Shown here one piece after another: positions 25,586 to 34,346 of a stretch of 64,000 nt of DNA (position 1 is the stretch's first letter; each line of letters begins with the position of its first letter). The translations under genes and the position numbers were made by a program. Where the stretch lies: NCBI GenBank assembly GCA_004297775.1, contig SCUE01000032.1, forward strand, positions 1-64,000. The letters are read 5' to 3'. The notes beneath the pieces are model-generated. The model saw nothing but the letters and a program-made list of their open reading frames with translations. It did not search any database and was not told the origin of the DNA. The stretch comes from Chloroflexota bacterium (lineage in GTDB: Bacteria > Chloroflexota > UBA6077 > FW602-bin22).

Positions 25586-26422
25586 TCACCCGCGCGGCCG
25601 GATCCCCAGGAGAAACGTATTGGCCACGAAGCGCGCCAGTTCGCCGTCATCAAGGTGCGCGAGGTCGTCCCTCCGCAAGACATCGCGCATCACGACGTAG
25701 CCGAACATCGTGTTGAAAAACGTTTGCGCGACCAGGCACGGGTCCTCGGACACCAATCGGCCAGCGCGCACCTCGCGGTCGAGATACTTCGCCAGCAATC
25801 CAACCAATTCGTGCGACACGTAGCGATTCATGAACGCGCGGAATCGCGGGAAGCGTTCGATCCCGCCGAGAACGACCTGAAAATGGCGCAGCAGGCGCCG
25901 GAATCCGATCAGGTACTCCTCGGCGATTCGCCGAAGGACGACCTCGGGCGGCAATCCGGTCAAATCGTGCAAAGCTACGTCGATCCGCGCCGCCGGAACG
26001 GCGCTCACGAACGCCGCTTCGAGCAGCGCTTCCTTGTCGCGAAAATGCCAGTAGATCGCGGCTTTCGAGACGCCGGCGCGCTTCGCGATGTCGGCGATCG
26101 TGGTCGCGACGAAGCCGCGCTCGGCGAACAATTCCAGCGCCGCCTCCGGTATCGTGTCACGAGCGCGATCGACTTCATCGGCCGGGACGGCCATTCCCGC
26201 CTGCCCGAGCGCTTCGCGCAGCGCCGCCCGCGACGGGAAGTAGTTGAAGAGCGTCGGCCGCGACACGCCCGACGCCATCGCGACCGCGGTCATCGTGGTG
26301 CGCGCCCAGCCTGATTCTTCGACCAATGTCCGCGCGGCCGTCACGATTTGCTCTCGGCGAGCGGTCCGCTCGCGGAGGCCGCGTGCACGCCGTCCATCAG
26401 TCGGACGATCAGCCGTCGTCAT
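25586..26422 (-). CDS. TetR-family regulator with two tandem HTH domains
   Basis: A 278-residue protein with two complete TetR N-terminal domains. The first is at residues 22-70 (QIVTAARTLVEESGW, then GVSRPTLFNYFPSRAALREAL). The second is at about 86-135 (EAALELFAERGFVATTIADIAKRAGVSKAAIYWHFRDKEALL). One ligand-binding domain of about 140 residues follows. Normal TetR proteins have about 200 residues and one HTH. It is the last gene after etfB on the same strand, with a 50-base gap, and a TACACT box 6 bases before its ATG may give it its own leaderless transcript. It is the best candidate to control the OFOR-Hdr-ETF operon. Confidence 0.88.
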   Translation of the reverse strand: MTTADRPTDGRRARGLRERTARREQIVTAARTLVEESGWARTTMTAVAMASGVSRPTLFNYFPSRAALREALGQAGMAVPADEVDRARDTIPEAALELFAERGFVATTIADIAKRAGVSKAAIYWHFRDKEALLEAAFVSAVPAARIDVALHDLTGLPPEVVLRRIAEEYLIGFRRLLRHFQVVLGGIERFPRFRAFMNRYVSHELVGLLAKYLDREVRAGRLVSEDPCLVAQTFFNTMFGYVVMRDVLRRDDLAHLDDGELARFVANTFLLGIRPRG

Positions 26423-26428
26423 GGCGCC

Positions 26429-26434
26429 AGTGTA
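26429..26434 (-). promoter_or_regulatory. -10 box TACACT, 6 bases before the tetR-like ATG
   Basis: TACACT on the minus strand with spacer ggcgcc to the ATG at 26422 and no ribosome binding site. It fits a leaderless internal promoter in the etfB-tetR gap. Confidence 0.4.
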
Positions 26435-26472
26435 CGGCTACCGGCATCGGCCTCGCCGCGCTGCGAACCGGG

Positions 26473-27318
26473 TTAAGCCGCTCCCGTTGGGCCGATCGCG
26501 CTGCCAGCCGTTTCACGCGGGAGATACGACCCGATCCGGTCGAGCAGAGCCCGAGCCTTCTCGTCAGGATCACCCTCGATGAACTCGCGACGCCGCTCGG
26601 TCGAGCCGGCCCGGTCCACCGACGAAACAACCGTTGCCGATCCGCGCGCTCCGATCATCTCGGGATCGACGCCCAGGTCCGCCGCGTTCCACACGGTCAC
26701 GGGAAGCGGGGTCGACCGCAATCGAATCCAGTCGGCGAACCGGGGCTCGTTTGCGCCGACGCGGACCGAAACAACCGCTGGCAGCGGTACGGTCAGGATC
26801 TCGTGGCCGCCGGTCAGCTCGCGGCGCGCCCGCGCGCGGCCTCGCTCGGGCAGATACGCCAGTTCGGTGGCATATGTGATCTGCGAAAACCCGAGCCATT
26901 CGGCGATGCCCGGTGGCACCTGCGCGGTCGCGCCGTCGGATGATTCCTCGCCACACAGAACCAGATCGACCGGGAAATCGTCGCCGATCCGAGACACTCC
27001 TTTCGCCAACGTGTACGACGTGGGCAGCGTGTCGGCGCCGCCAAAGGCGCGATCGCTCAAAAGATACGCCGCGTCCGCGCCCATCGCCATCGTCAGCCGA
27101 AGGTATTCCTCGAAGAACGGCGGCCCCATCGAAAGGACACTCACTCGACCCCCGTGCCGATCCCGAAGCGCCAGTGCAGCTTCGATCGCGTTCAAGTCGG
27201 GCGGATTGAACTGCTGGCGCGCCCGGGCGCGATCGAGTGTCTTCGTCTCGAGATTGACCGTCACCTCCTCCGGGCGAGGAACGACCTTGGCGCAGACGAC
27301 GATGTGCAGCTGCCTCAT
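26473..27318 (-). CDS. etfB: electron transfer flavoprotein beta subunit
   Basis: A 281-residue EtfB/FixA homologue. The start HIVVCAKVVPRPEEV, NPPDLNAIEAALALRD (about 38), VSVLSMGPP, AYLLSDRAFGGADTLPTSYTLAKG (about 85-108) and LVLCGEESSDGATAQVPPGIAEWLG are all standard family motifs for the AMP/FAD-binding subunit. With EtfA it forms a heterodimeric FAD protein that passes electrons between dehydrogenases and an acceptor, here probably the HdrD-like protein encoded next door. Its ATG overlaps the etfA stop (ATGA). It is somewhat longer than non-bifurcating EtfB. Confidence 0.93.
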   Translation of the reverse strand: MRQLHIVVCAKVVPRPEEVTVNLETKTLDRARARQQFNPPDLNAIEAALALRDRHGGRVSVLSMGPPFFEEYLRLTMAMGADAAYLLSDRAFGGADTLPTSYTLAKGVSRIGDDFPVDLVLCGEESSDGATAQVPPGIAEWLGFSQITYATELAYLPERGRARARRELTGGHEILTVPLPAVVSVRVGANEPRFADWIRLRSTPLPVTVWNAADLGVDPEMIGARGSATVVSSVDRAGSTERRREFIEGDPDEKARALLDRIGSYLPRETAGSAIGPTGAA

Positions 27319-28334
27319 TTGACGTGGACTCCTCTCCCGGCGCGAATGTGCTCGATCAGAGGAGGAAGGACGCTCCCGATTTCGTCGACGATGCAGTAGT
27401 CGGCATGCTCGAAGATCGGCGCGTCGCGATCGGCGTTGATCGCGACGACGCAGTCGGCCGCGTCGATGCCGACCGTGAACTGCATCGCACCCGATGCGCC
27501 GAGGACAAACGCCAGCTTCGGATGGGTCACGACTCCGGTCTGTCCGATCTGTCGCTCTCGCTCGACCCAGCCCTGGTCGACCGCCACGCGCGTCGCGCCG
27601 ACCTCCGCGCCGATGAGTTCGGCCAACTCACGCAGCGGTGCGAAGTCGCCTCGCGTCCCGCCACCACCGACGACGAGCCGTTCCGCGGTCGTGAGGCCGG
27701 GCTGTTCGTGCCGAATGTGCTCCTCCACCACAACCCGCTGGTCGCGACGGGCGAGATGAACCGGGATCGTTCCAATCAGGCCCCAGGGCTGATCGACCGG
27801 CGCCGGCGGCCGAAAAATCCCTGGACGCACGGTCGCCATCTGCGGCCGGTGTTTCGGGCATGTGATCGTGGCGTAGACACCTCCGCCGAAACCGGTCGTC
27901 CGGCCGAGGAGAAGGCCGGTATCGGCCTCGAGATCGAGCCAGGTGCAATCGGCCGTCAATCCGGTCCGCAAGCGCACGGCCAGCCGCCCAGCCAGATCGC
28001 GGCCGTTCGGAGTCGCGCCGAGCAGGAATATGTCGGGCTTGCGCTCCAGAACGAGATCCGCCACGACGCGCGCATACGCGTCGGTCGTGTAGGTCGCCAG
28101 TGCCGGGTGCTCGGCTACGAGCACGAAATCCGCGCCGACCGCGCGCGCTGTCTCCGCCGCGGCCAAGACGCCGTCACCGAGAATGATGGCCGTCAGAATC
28201 GTCCCGGCTTGATTCGCCAACTCGCGGCCACGCCCAAGCAGTTCCAGCGACACGCCTTCGAGGACGCCGCCGTCCTGTTCGACGAAGACCCAGATTCCGT
28301 TCGCCTCGGCGACCGTGTAGCCGGACGCGCTCAT
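27315..28334 (-). CDS. etfA: electron transfer flavoprotein alpha subunit
   Basis: A 339-residue EtfA/FixB homologue. The N-terminal part starts GIWVFVEQDGGVLEGVSLELLGRGREL. The C-terminal FAD-binding domain has VVGGGGTRGDFAPLRELA (about 220), DQGWVERERQIGQTG, ASGAMQFTVGIDAADCVVAIN and DYCIVDEIGSVLPPL. No extra ferredoxin domain is present. ATG 28334 overlaps the stop of the HdrD-like gene (ATGA), so expression is coupled. The longer frame to 28472 is only overlap with that gene. Confidence 0.93.
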   Translation of the reverse strand: MSASGYTVAEANGIWVFVEQDGGVLEGVSLELLGRGRELANQAGTILTAIILGDGVLAAAETARAVGADFVLVAEHPALATYTTDAYARVVADLVLERKPDIFLLGATPNGRDLAGRLAVRLRTGLTADCTWLDLEADTGLLLGRTTGFGGGVYATITCPKHRPQMATVRPGIFRPPAPVDQPWGLIGTIPVHLARRDQRVVVEEHIRHEQPGLTTAERLVVGGGGTRGDFAPLRELAELIGAEVGATRVAVDQGWVERERQIGQTGVVTHPKLAFVLGASGAMQFTVGIDAADCVVAINADRDAPIFEHADYCIVDEIGSVLPPLIEHIRAGRGVHVK

Positions 28335-29536
28335 GGCCGCGCTCCCGTCAGGTTTGATCTGGTCTGGACGCCGAGCGCTTCGGCGACGAGTTCGGCGATA
28401 TCGACGACACGCAGCCCCGGACGATCGCCGATCTTGGCCGCGTCCTCGAGGCACGCAACACAGTGCGGGCATGCCGTCGCGAGAGTGTCGGCGCCGACCG
28501 TCCGCGCTTGCTCAATGCGTAGGTCGCCAAATCGCTCACCCGCCGGCGTCTCCTGCCACATCCGTCCGCCGCCACCGCCGCAACAGAGGGCGTCCGCCCG
28601 ACTCTCAGCCATCTCGACGATCTCCACGCCGGGGATAGCCGCCAGGATCTGCCGAGGCGCGTCGTAGATGCCGTTTCGCCGACCGAGGTAGCACGGATCG
28701 TGATACGTGACGCGTGTCTCGACAGTCCGGACGAATCGAAGGCGTCCCTCGGCGATAAGCTCGGCCAGGTACTCCGTGTAGTGGAGCGGACGCCATCGAT
28801 CGTTCGCCTCATCCTGGAAATAGCGATGCTTGAACATGTCGGCGCAGTGCGGCGATGTCGCGACGATCGTCGAGACGCCGGCCGCGGCGAACCGCTTCTC
28901 GTTCGCCGCCACGATCTCACGCGCGTACGGCCGCTGCCCGAGCGCGTGAGCGCCTTCGCCACAACAGGGCTCCGCGTCCCCGAGGATTCCGAAATCCACA
29001 CCGGCGGCGCGGAATATCCCGACCAGCGCGCGCGCAATTCGTTGCATCCGAGGGTCGTACGATGACGTGCACCCGACGTAGTACAGTACCGCTTGCCCGG
29101 CCGCGAACGTCGGAACATCCAACCCCGCGGCCCAGACGGACCGGCGTGATGGCGGGCGCCCCCAGGGATTCCCATCCGCGTACATCCCCCAGAGCAGGGC
29201 ATTGAACCCATCCGGAACCGACCGGCGTCGCCACGCCACGTCGCGCAGCCCGACGATGACGTCGGCAATCGGCACCCCGCGCGGACAACTCGCTTCGCAG
29301 GCCGCGCAGGTCGTGCAGAGCCAGAGCCCATCCGCCGCACCGTCCATACCGAGTTGCGCCTGTCGCATCAATCGTCGCGTGCTGATGCCGGTTTCGCGGA
29401 CGAGTCCCCACGGACAGACCGCCGTGCAGACGCCGCACTGATAGCACGCCGCCGCCGCGCCGCGCGTCACGCGCATGACCTCGTCGCCGAGCGCGTCGTC
29501 CAACATCAGGGTGTCGAGCGCCAAGGCCTGATTCAT
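28331..29536 (-). CDS. HdrD-like iron-sulfur oxidoreductase (two CCG domains)
   Basis: A 401-residue soluble protein. The N-terminal ferredoxin part has CYQCGVCTAVCP at 31-42 and CTTCAACEASCP near 74-85, ligands for two [4Fe-4S] clusters. Two CCG domains follow: YYVGCTSSYDP...AEPCCGEG (about 152-195) and VTYHDPCYLGRRNG...LCCGGGGGRMW (about 285-338). These match HdrB/HdrD and GlpC/LutA-type proteins, where CCG domains hold a non-cubane cluster for disulfide or quinone chemistry. No membrane segment. Between an HdrA-like protein and ETF it is the likely electron relay. Start ATG 29536 is one base after the HdrA stop. Confidence 0.9.
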   Translation of the reverse strand: MNQALALDTLMLDDALGDEVMRVTRGAAAACYQCGVCTAVCPWGLVRETGISTRRLMRQAQLGMDGAADGLWLCTTCAACEASCPRGVPIADVIVGLRDVAWRRRSVPDGFNALLWGMYADGNPWGRPPSRRSVWAAGLDVPTFAAGQAVLYYVGCTSSYDPRMQRIARALVGIFRAAGVDFGILGDAEPCCGEGAHALGQRPYAREIVAANEKRFAAAGVSTIVATSPHCADMFKHRYFQDEANDRWRPLHYTEYLAELIAEGRLRFVRTVETRVTYHDPCYLGRRNGIYDAPRQILAAIPGVEIVEMAESRADALCCGGGGGRMWQETPAGERFGDLRIEQARTVGADTLATACPHCVACLEDAAKIGDRPGLRVVDIAELVAEALGVQTRSNLTGARP

Positions 29537-29537
29537 T

Positions 29538-32500
29538 TCACACTCCGACCAACTGACGTTCCGCGCCGTTCACCACGTCGGCCATCTCGCGAACCTTGGC
29601 CGCGAACTGCTTGCCCTCCGCCGCCGAAACCCAGTGGAGTTGCAGCCTCTCGGGCGCGATGCCGCGGCGGGCAAACTTCTCGCGCCAGAGGCCGAAGCGC
29701 TCGACCGTTCGATTGTTAGCGTTGATGTAGTGGCAGTCGCCGGGATGGCAGCCCGTCACCAGCACCGCGCCGGCGCCTCGTTTGAAGGCTCGATCGATGA
29801 AGTTCTCCTCGATACGCCCGGAGCACATCCCCCGGATGATGCGCGCGACCGGCGGATACTGAATCTTCTCGATCCCGGCCTGATCGGCACCGGCGTAGGA
29901 GCACCAGTTGCAGGCGAAAACGATCACCTTGTCGGCCGGATCATCCGCCAGAGCGGCGTCGATCTGTGCCGTGATCTGGTCGCCCGTGAAGTACGGCATC
30001 GTGATCGCGTCGAACTCGCAGGCCGCCGCGCACGTGCCACACCCCTCGCACGCCGCTTCGATGACCCGCGCGACGGCGTGCCGGCCGCCGTTGGGCACGA
30101 GCTCGATCGCGTCGAACGGGCAGGTCGCCTGACACACCGCGCATCCGGTGCACACGCTCGGGTCGACCTTGGCAGTAATCGGCTCCTTCGTGATCGTGTC
30201 GCGCGCCAGGAGCACGCCGCACTTCGCGGCGGCCGCGAGCGCCTGCGCGACCGCTTCGCGCGTGTCTTTCGGCGCCTGGCAGGCGCCGGCGAGGTAGATT
30301 CCCGGCGATCCAGCCTCGGCTGGCCCCAGCTTTGGGTGCTTTTCGAGCAGGAATCCGTCTTCGCTGCGCGAGATCTTCAATTGACGTGACACGGTTTCGC
30401 TCGTCGGCGTCAATCCCACGACCAGCACCAGCAGGTCCGTCGCTAGACCGATCCTCCGGCCGGATAGCGTGTCGTCGAACGTCACCACTCCGTCGCGGTA
30501 GGCGACGGTCTCCTCGGTCGGCGTGTCCGGATCGACCCGGAAGAACTGGACGCCGGCGCGCATCGCCTCTTCGTACATCTCCTCGGCGTGCCGGCTGAAC
30601 GTGCGAATGTCCCGGTACACGATGCGCACGTGCTTGCCCTGCCCGCGCAGTGCCAGCGCCTGGTGAATCATTGAGGTGCAGCAGTAGCGCGAGCAGCCGA
30701 AGCACTCGTTGCGCGACCCAACGCACGCGAGGAAAGTCACCCGTTCGGCCGCAACGGTCGGGAGCCGCGCCTCGAGATCGAGGTTCGTGATGACGCGACG
30801 ATCCTGACCGTACCCAAACGCGGTTGGCACGCTCGGCGTCGCACCGGTCGCCATCACCACCGCGCCGGCTTCGATCTCCTCGCCATTCTTCAGGCGTGCC
30901 GTGTAGTGCCCGATGTGACCGCCGATCGTTTCGATCTCGGTCCCGAGGTGCATACGCACGCCGGCATCGATCGCATCGCGGGTCTTCGTGGCGATCAACG
31001 TGCGCGCGTCGATTCCCGACGGCGCTAGGTGGCGCAACTGCCGTAGTAGGCCACCGACCTCGGTGGCGCGCTCGACGAGATGGGTCTCGTATCCTTGTTG
31101 GGCGAGATTCGCCGCCGCCGCCAGGCCGGCGATTCCGCCGCCGACCACGATCGCGGCCTGAATGACCGGCTGCTCGCGGCCCTCGAGTGGCCCGAGAAGC
31201 CGCGCCTTGTCGATGGCCATGCTGGCCATTTCCCGTGCCTTCCGCGACGCGGCTTCCCGATCGCCGCGGTGGACCCAGGAGTCCTGGTTCCGCAGGTTTG
31301 CCATTTCGATGAGGTAGGGATTCAGGCCGGCACGGATCGCCGTGCGCCGAAACGTTCCTTCGTGCGTCTTCGGCGAGCAGGCCGCCACGACCAGCCGATT
31401 GATCTGCTTCTCCACCAGCGTCGCGGCGATCGCCTGCTGCGTGTTTCCGGCGCACGCAAACATCGTTTGCTCGGCATGGACGACGTTCGGCTGCGTCAGC
31501 GCGTACTCGACGACGCTCGCCGTGTCGATCGCGCCAGCGATGTTGGATCCGCAACGACAGACGAAGACGCCGATCCGCGGCTCGCCATCCGTCGGAATTA
31601 GCGTCGCCGGCGGTTCCTCCGGCCACTCACGGAGCCGGATATGTGTGAGCGCGGAGGCCGCCGCGGCCCCGGCTTCGGCGACGCTATCCGGAATGTCCTT
31701 CGGGCCGGAGGCGCACCCGGCGACGTAGATGCCTTGCCGAGTCGTGTGCAGTAATCCGCCGTATTCCTCGACCGACTGGACGAAGCCATCGCCGTCGAGT
31801 TCGATGTCGAGTCGGGCCGCCAGATCGGCCAGACCATCCGGTGGGCGCGCCGCGGTCGCCAGAACAACCAGATCGAACTCGTCGGTCACGATCTGTCCGG
31901 CGTCGGTGTCCTCGTAGCGAACCGCGACGCGATCGCCGGCTGGATCCGAGATTGGCAACACGGCGGCCGGCCGGCCGCGCACGTACGACACACCGTCAAC
32001 CTGGGTGCGCTTATAGAAGGCGTCGAACCCCTTCCCGTACGCCCGAATATCCATGTACATGACGGTCACGTCGGGAACGCCGTGATCCTTGGCCTGAAAC
32101 GCGTGCTTCGCCGAATACATGCAGCAGAATCGCGAGCAGTACGAATAGTGGCGCCGATCGCGCGAGCCGACGCACAACACGAACAGCACCTTCTTCGGAT
32201 GCTGCCCGTTCGACGGCTTGACGATCTCGCCGCCGGTCGGACCAGCCGACGAGAGCAATCGCTCGAGCTCGAACGACGTCAGGACGTCCGGGTGCGCACC
32301 GTAGCCGAACTCGGCCAGTTGACCGGGATCGATCAACGTGAAACCGGTCGCGACGATGACAGCCGCGACCTGACGCGTGTGCACCCGCTCGCGGAAGTCG
32401 CCGAAATCGATGCACTTCGGCCCGCACGCCGCGACACAGCGGCCGCAGGGCAAGTAATTCGGTGGATCGTTCAGGCAGTTCTCGATGTCAATCGCGTACG

Positions 32501-32957
32501 CACCCGGAACCGCTTGTGGAAACGGCGTAAAGATGGCTCGTCGCGGCGCGAGCGCGGCGTTGAATTCGCTCGGCACGACGACCGGGCAGACGCGGACGCA
32601 ATCGTCGCAGCGCGTGCAATCCTTCGTCACGAATCGCGGCTTCTCACGGATCGTCGCTGTGAAATCACCGGCTTCGCCGACGACCGATTCGACCTCCGCG
32701 TTCGCGATGATCTCGATGTTGGGGTGCTCGGACACTTCCGAGAGCTTCGGCGCCTCGATGCAGATCGAGCAGTCGAGAGTCGGGAAGTTCTTGTCGAGCG
32801 CCGCCATCGTGCCGCCGATCGACGTCGACCGTTCGACCAGCGTGACGCGCACACCCGCATCGGCCAGGTCGAGCGCAGCCTGTACACCGGCGATTCCGCC
32901 GCCGATGATGAGGACGGATCCGCCTGCGTGTCGGCCGTTCGGCGTCGGACCGCTCAT
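29538..32957 (-). CDS. double HdrA-like flavoprotein with ferredoxin and MvhD domains
   Basis: A 1139-residue fusion. Module 1 (1 to about 450): FAD motif GGGIAG at 19-24, CxxCxxCxxxCP at 114-125, further Cys at 161, 171, 174, 178 and 182, CVGSRD at 262 and YCSRFCC at 273-279. Module 2 repeats a whole HdrA: N-terminal domain VFVCRCGSNIAGAID at 465-479, second FAD motif GGGIAG at 607-611, CVGSRN at 745 and CSRYCC at 755-760, then two [4Fe-4S] ferredoxin motifs at 936-946 and 970-980. The tail (about 1010-1139) is MvhD-like: CNWCSYAGAD, GMCSGR and GCHPGDCHY. HdrA is the flavin site of electron bifurcation in methanogens; QmoA/QmoB are related. Overlaps the OFOR gamma stop by four bases. Confidence 0.92.
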   Translation of the reverse strand: MSGPTPNGRHAGGSVLIIGGGIAGVQAALDLADAGVRVTLVERSTSIGGTMAALDKNFPTLDCSICIEAPKLSEVSEHPNIEIIANAEVESVVGEAGDFTATIREKPRFVTKDCTRCDDCVRVCPVVVPSEFNAALAPRRAIFTPFPQAVPGAYAIDIENCLNDPPNYLPCGRCVAACGPKCIDFGDFRERVHTRQVAAVIVATGFTLIDPGQLAEFGYGAHPDVLTSFELERLLSSAGPTGGEIVKPSNGQHPKKVLFVLCVGSRDRRHYSYCSRFCCMYSAKHAFQAKDHGVPDVTVMYMDIRAYGKGFDAFYKRTQVDGVSYVRGRPAAVLPISDPAGDRVAVRYEDTDAGQIVTDEFDLVVLATAARPPDGLADLAARLDIELDGDGFVQSVEEYGGLLHTTRQGIYVAGCASGPKDIPDSVAEAGAAAASALTHIRLREWPEEPPATLIPTDGEPRIGVFVCRCGSNIAGAIDTASVVEYALTQPNVVHAEQTMFACAGNTQQAIAATLVEKQINRLVVAACSPKTHEGTFRRTAIRAGLNPYLIEMANLRNQDSWVHRGDREAASRKAREMASMAIDKARLLGPLEGREQPVIQAAIVVGGGIAGLAAAANLAQQGYETHLVERATEVGGLLRQLRHLAPSGIDARTLIATKTRDAIDAGVRMHLGTEIETIGGHIGHYTARLKNGEEIEAGAVVMATGATPSVPTAFGYGQDRRVITNLDLEARLPTVAAERVTFLACVGSRNECFGCSRYCCTSMIHQALALRGQGKHVRIVYRDIRTFSRHAEEMYEEAMRAGVQFFRVDPDTPTEETVAYRDGVVTFDDTLSGRRIGLATDLLVLVVGLTPTSETVSRQLKISRSEDGFLLEKHPKLGPAEAGSPGIYLAGACQAPKDTREAVAQALAAAAKCGVLLARDTITKEPITAKVDPSVCTGCAVCQATCPFDAIELVPNGGRHAVARVIEAACEGCGTCAAACEFDAITMPYFTGDQITAQIDAALADDPADKVIVFACNWCSYAGADQAGIEKIQYPPVARIIRGMCSGRIEENFIDRAFKRGAGAVLVTGCHPGDCHYINANNRTVERFGLWREKFARRGIAPERLQLHWVSAAEGKQFAAKVREMADVVNGAERQLVGV

Positions 32958-33496
32958 CGAACCGCCTCCGCGATCCGGTCAAACGCGCCGCAACCGGCCG
33001 CGAGCGCGCGGAGATTCAGGTCGAGCGTGCGCGCGCGAACCGTCGACCTGAGCGCCTGCTCGGCCGCGTCGCGGCTGATCGCGCCGGTCACGGCGATGAG
33101 GAACCCCACCATCACGACGTTGGCGGCGATCTTGTTTCCGAGCTTCTCCGCCAACCGCGTCGCTGGTATGCCGTGGGCCGTGACGCCGGCGTCGAGATGA
33201 ACAAGACCATCGTCGATCAGGATGAATCGGCTCGCTGACGCGTCTTCGCCGTACTTGTTGGCCGCCTCGCGCGACATCAGCACCAGGATGTCCGGCTTCT
33301 CGACCAGCGGGTAGTCGATCGGGTCGTCGGAGATGACGACCTCGGCCGCGCAGGCTCCGCCACGCGCTTCGGGGCCGTACGACTGCGACATCGACGCGAA
33401 TCGGCCGTCGTACAGCGCCGCCGCTTTGCCGATCAGATGCCCGGCCAGGATGATCCCCTGGCCGCCGAATCCCGCGAGTCTGATCTCGGTGCGCAT
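32954..33496 (-). CDS. korC: 2-oxoacid:ferredoxin oxidoreductase gamma subunit
   Basis: A 180-residue subunit of the OFOR family. Signature parts are EIRLAGFGGQGIILAGHLIGKAA at the N terminus, SQSYGPEARGGACAAEVVIS near residue 37, and the VVMVGFLIAVTG helix near 125. It contributes to CoA binding and subunit contacts. ATG 33496 has GGAGG ten bases before it, and its stop overlaps the HdrA start (ATGA). That overlap ties the oxidoreductase to the Hdr part of the operon. Confidence 0.92.
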   Translation of the reverse strand: MRTEIRLAGFGGQGIILAGHLIGKAAALYDGRFASMSQSYGPEARGGACAAEVVISDDPIDYPLVEKPDILVLMSREAANKYGEDASASRFILIDDGLVHLDAGVTAHGIPATRLAEKLGNKIAANVVMVGFLIAVTGAISRDAAEQALRSTVRARTLDLNLRALAAGCGAFDRIAEAVR

Positions 33497-33500
33497 CGAT

Positions 33501-34346
33501 TCACCCTCCGGTGGAAGCCCGTACTGGCTGGAAGACCGGCCGCTCGACGTCGACGAAGTTTCCGAGGTAGATCGGCGCGTCGGCCGTCAGATCGACCTGG
33601 GCACGCGCGAGATCGACGCCGTCATCGACGACGCAGTGCCTTCGGTACAACTCCATCTCGTCGATGCCAGCCCCAAGGTCGTTCGACTTGCCGTAGCTAA
33701 TCGGACAGGGCGCCAACACCTCGATGAAACGAAAACCGCGTTTGGCGAGCGCCCGCTCGAAGGCCGCTTGCAGTTGACGGACGTGCAGGACTGTCCACCG
33801 CGCGACGAACACCGCGCCGGTCGCGGCCGCGAAGTACGGGAGATTCAACGGTGCCTCGCGATTGCCAAGCTGCGTCGTCGTCGTCCGCGAGCCGACCGGC
33901 GTCGTCGGACCGCCCTGACCGCCGGTCATCCCGTAGTTGAAGTTGTTGACACAGATGACGTTGAGATCGATGTTCCGCCGCGCCGCGTGGAGGAAGTGAT
34001 TGCCGCCGATGGCGAAAAGGTCGCCGTCGCCGCTGAACACTGTCACGGCCAGATCGGCGCGGGCCATTTTCAGTCCGGTCGCGAACGGTATCGCGCGACC
34101 GTGCGTCGTGTGGAACGAGTCGAGGTTCAGGTAACCGGCGACGCGGCCAGTGCAGCCGATGCCAGATACGCAGACGTGCCGATCGATCGGGATCGACGAC
34201 CCGCTCAGCGCTCGAACGAAGGCATCAGTCGCGGTGCCAATTCCGCACCCCGGACACCAGATGTGCGGGAGGCGGTCGGCGCGGAGCAGTCCGTCAGCGG
34301 GATGCGATTCAACGGCGATAGCGGCGCCGGAAGTCTGGACGACCAT
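33501..34346 (-). CDS. korB: 2-oxoacid:ferredoxin oxidoreductase beta subunit (TPP-binding)
   Basis: A subunit of about 281 residues. HIWCPGCGIGTA near residue 30 gives cluster-ligand Cys residues. The thiamine pyrophosphate motif is SGDGDLFAIGGNHFLHAARRNIDLNVICVNN. GMTGGQGGPTTP follows with its conserved Gln. LAPCPISYG near 210 is the usual C-terminal Cys motif. It cleaves the 2-oxoacid. The frame is open to 34373, but ATG 34346 (AAGGAGG 12 bases upstream) is preferred. It overlaps the alpha gene by 38 bases, an unusually long but clear overlap. Confidence 0.92.
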   Translation of the reverse strand: MVVQTSGAAIAVESHPADGLLRADRLPHIWCPGCGIGTATDAFVRALSGSSIPIDRHVCVSGIGCTGRVAGYLNLDSFHTTHGRAIPFATGLKMARADLAVTVFSGDGDLFAIGGNHFLHAARRNIDLNVICVNNFNYGMTGGQGGPTTPVGSRTTTTQLGNREAPLNLPYFAAATGAVFVARWTVLHVRQLQAAFERALAKRGFRFIEVLAPCPISYGKSNDLGAGIDEMELYRRHCVVDDGVDLARAQVDLTADAPIYLGNFVDVERPVFQPVRASTGG

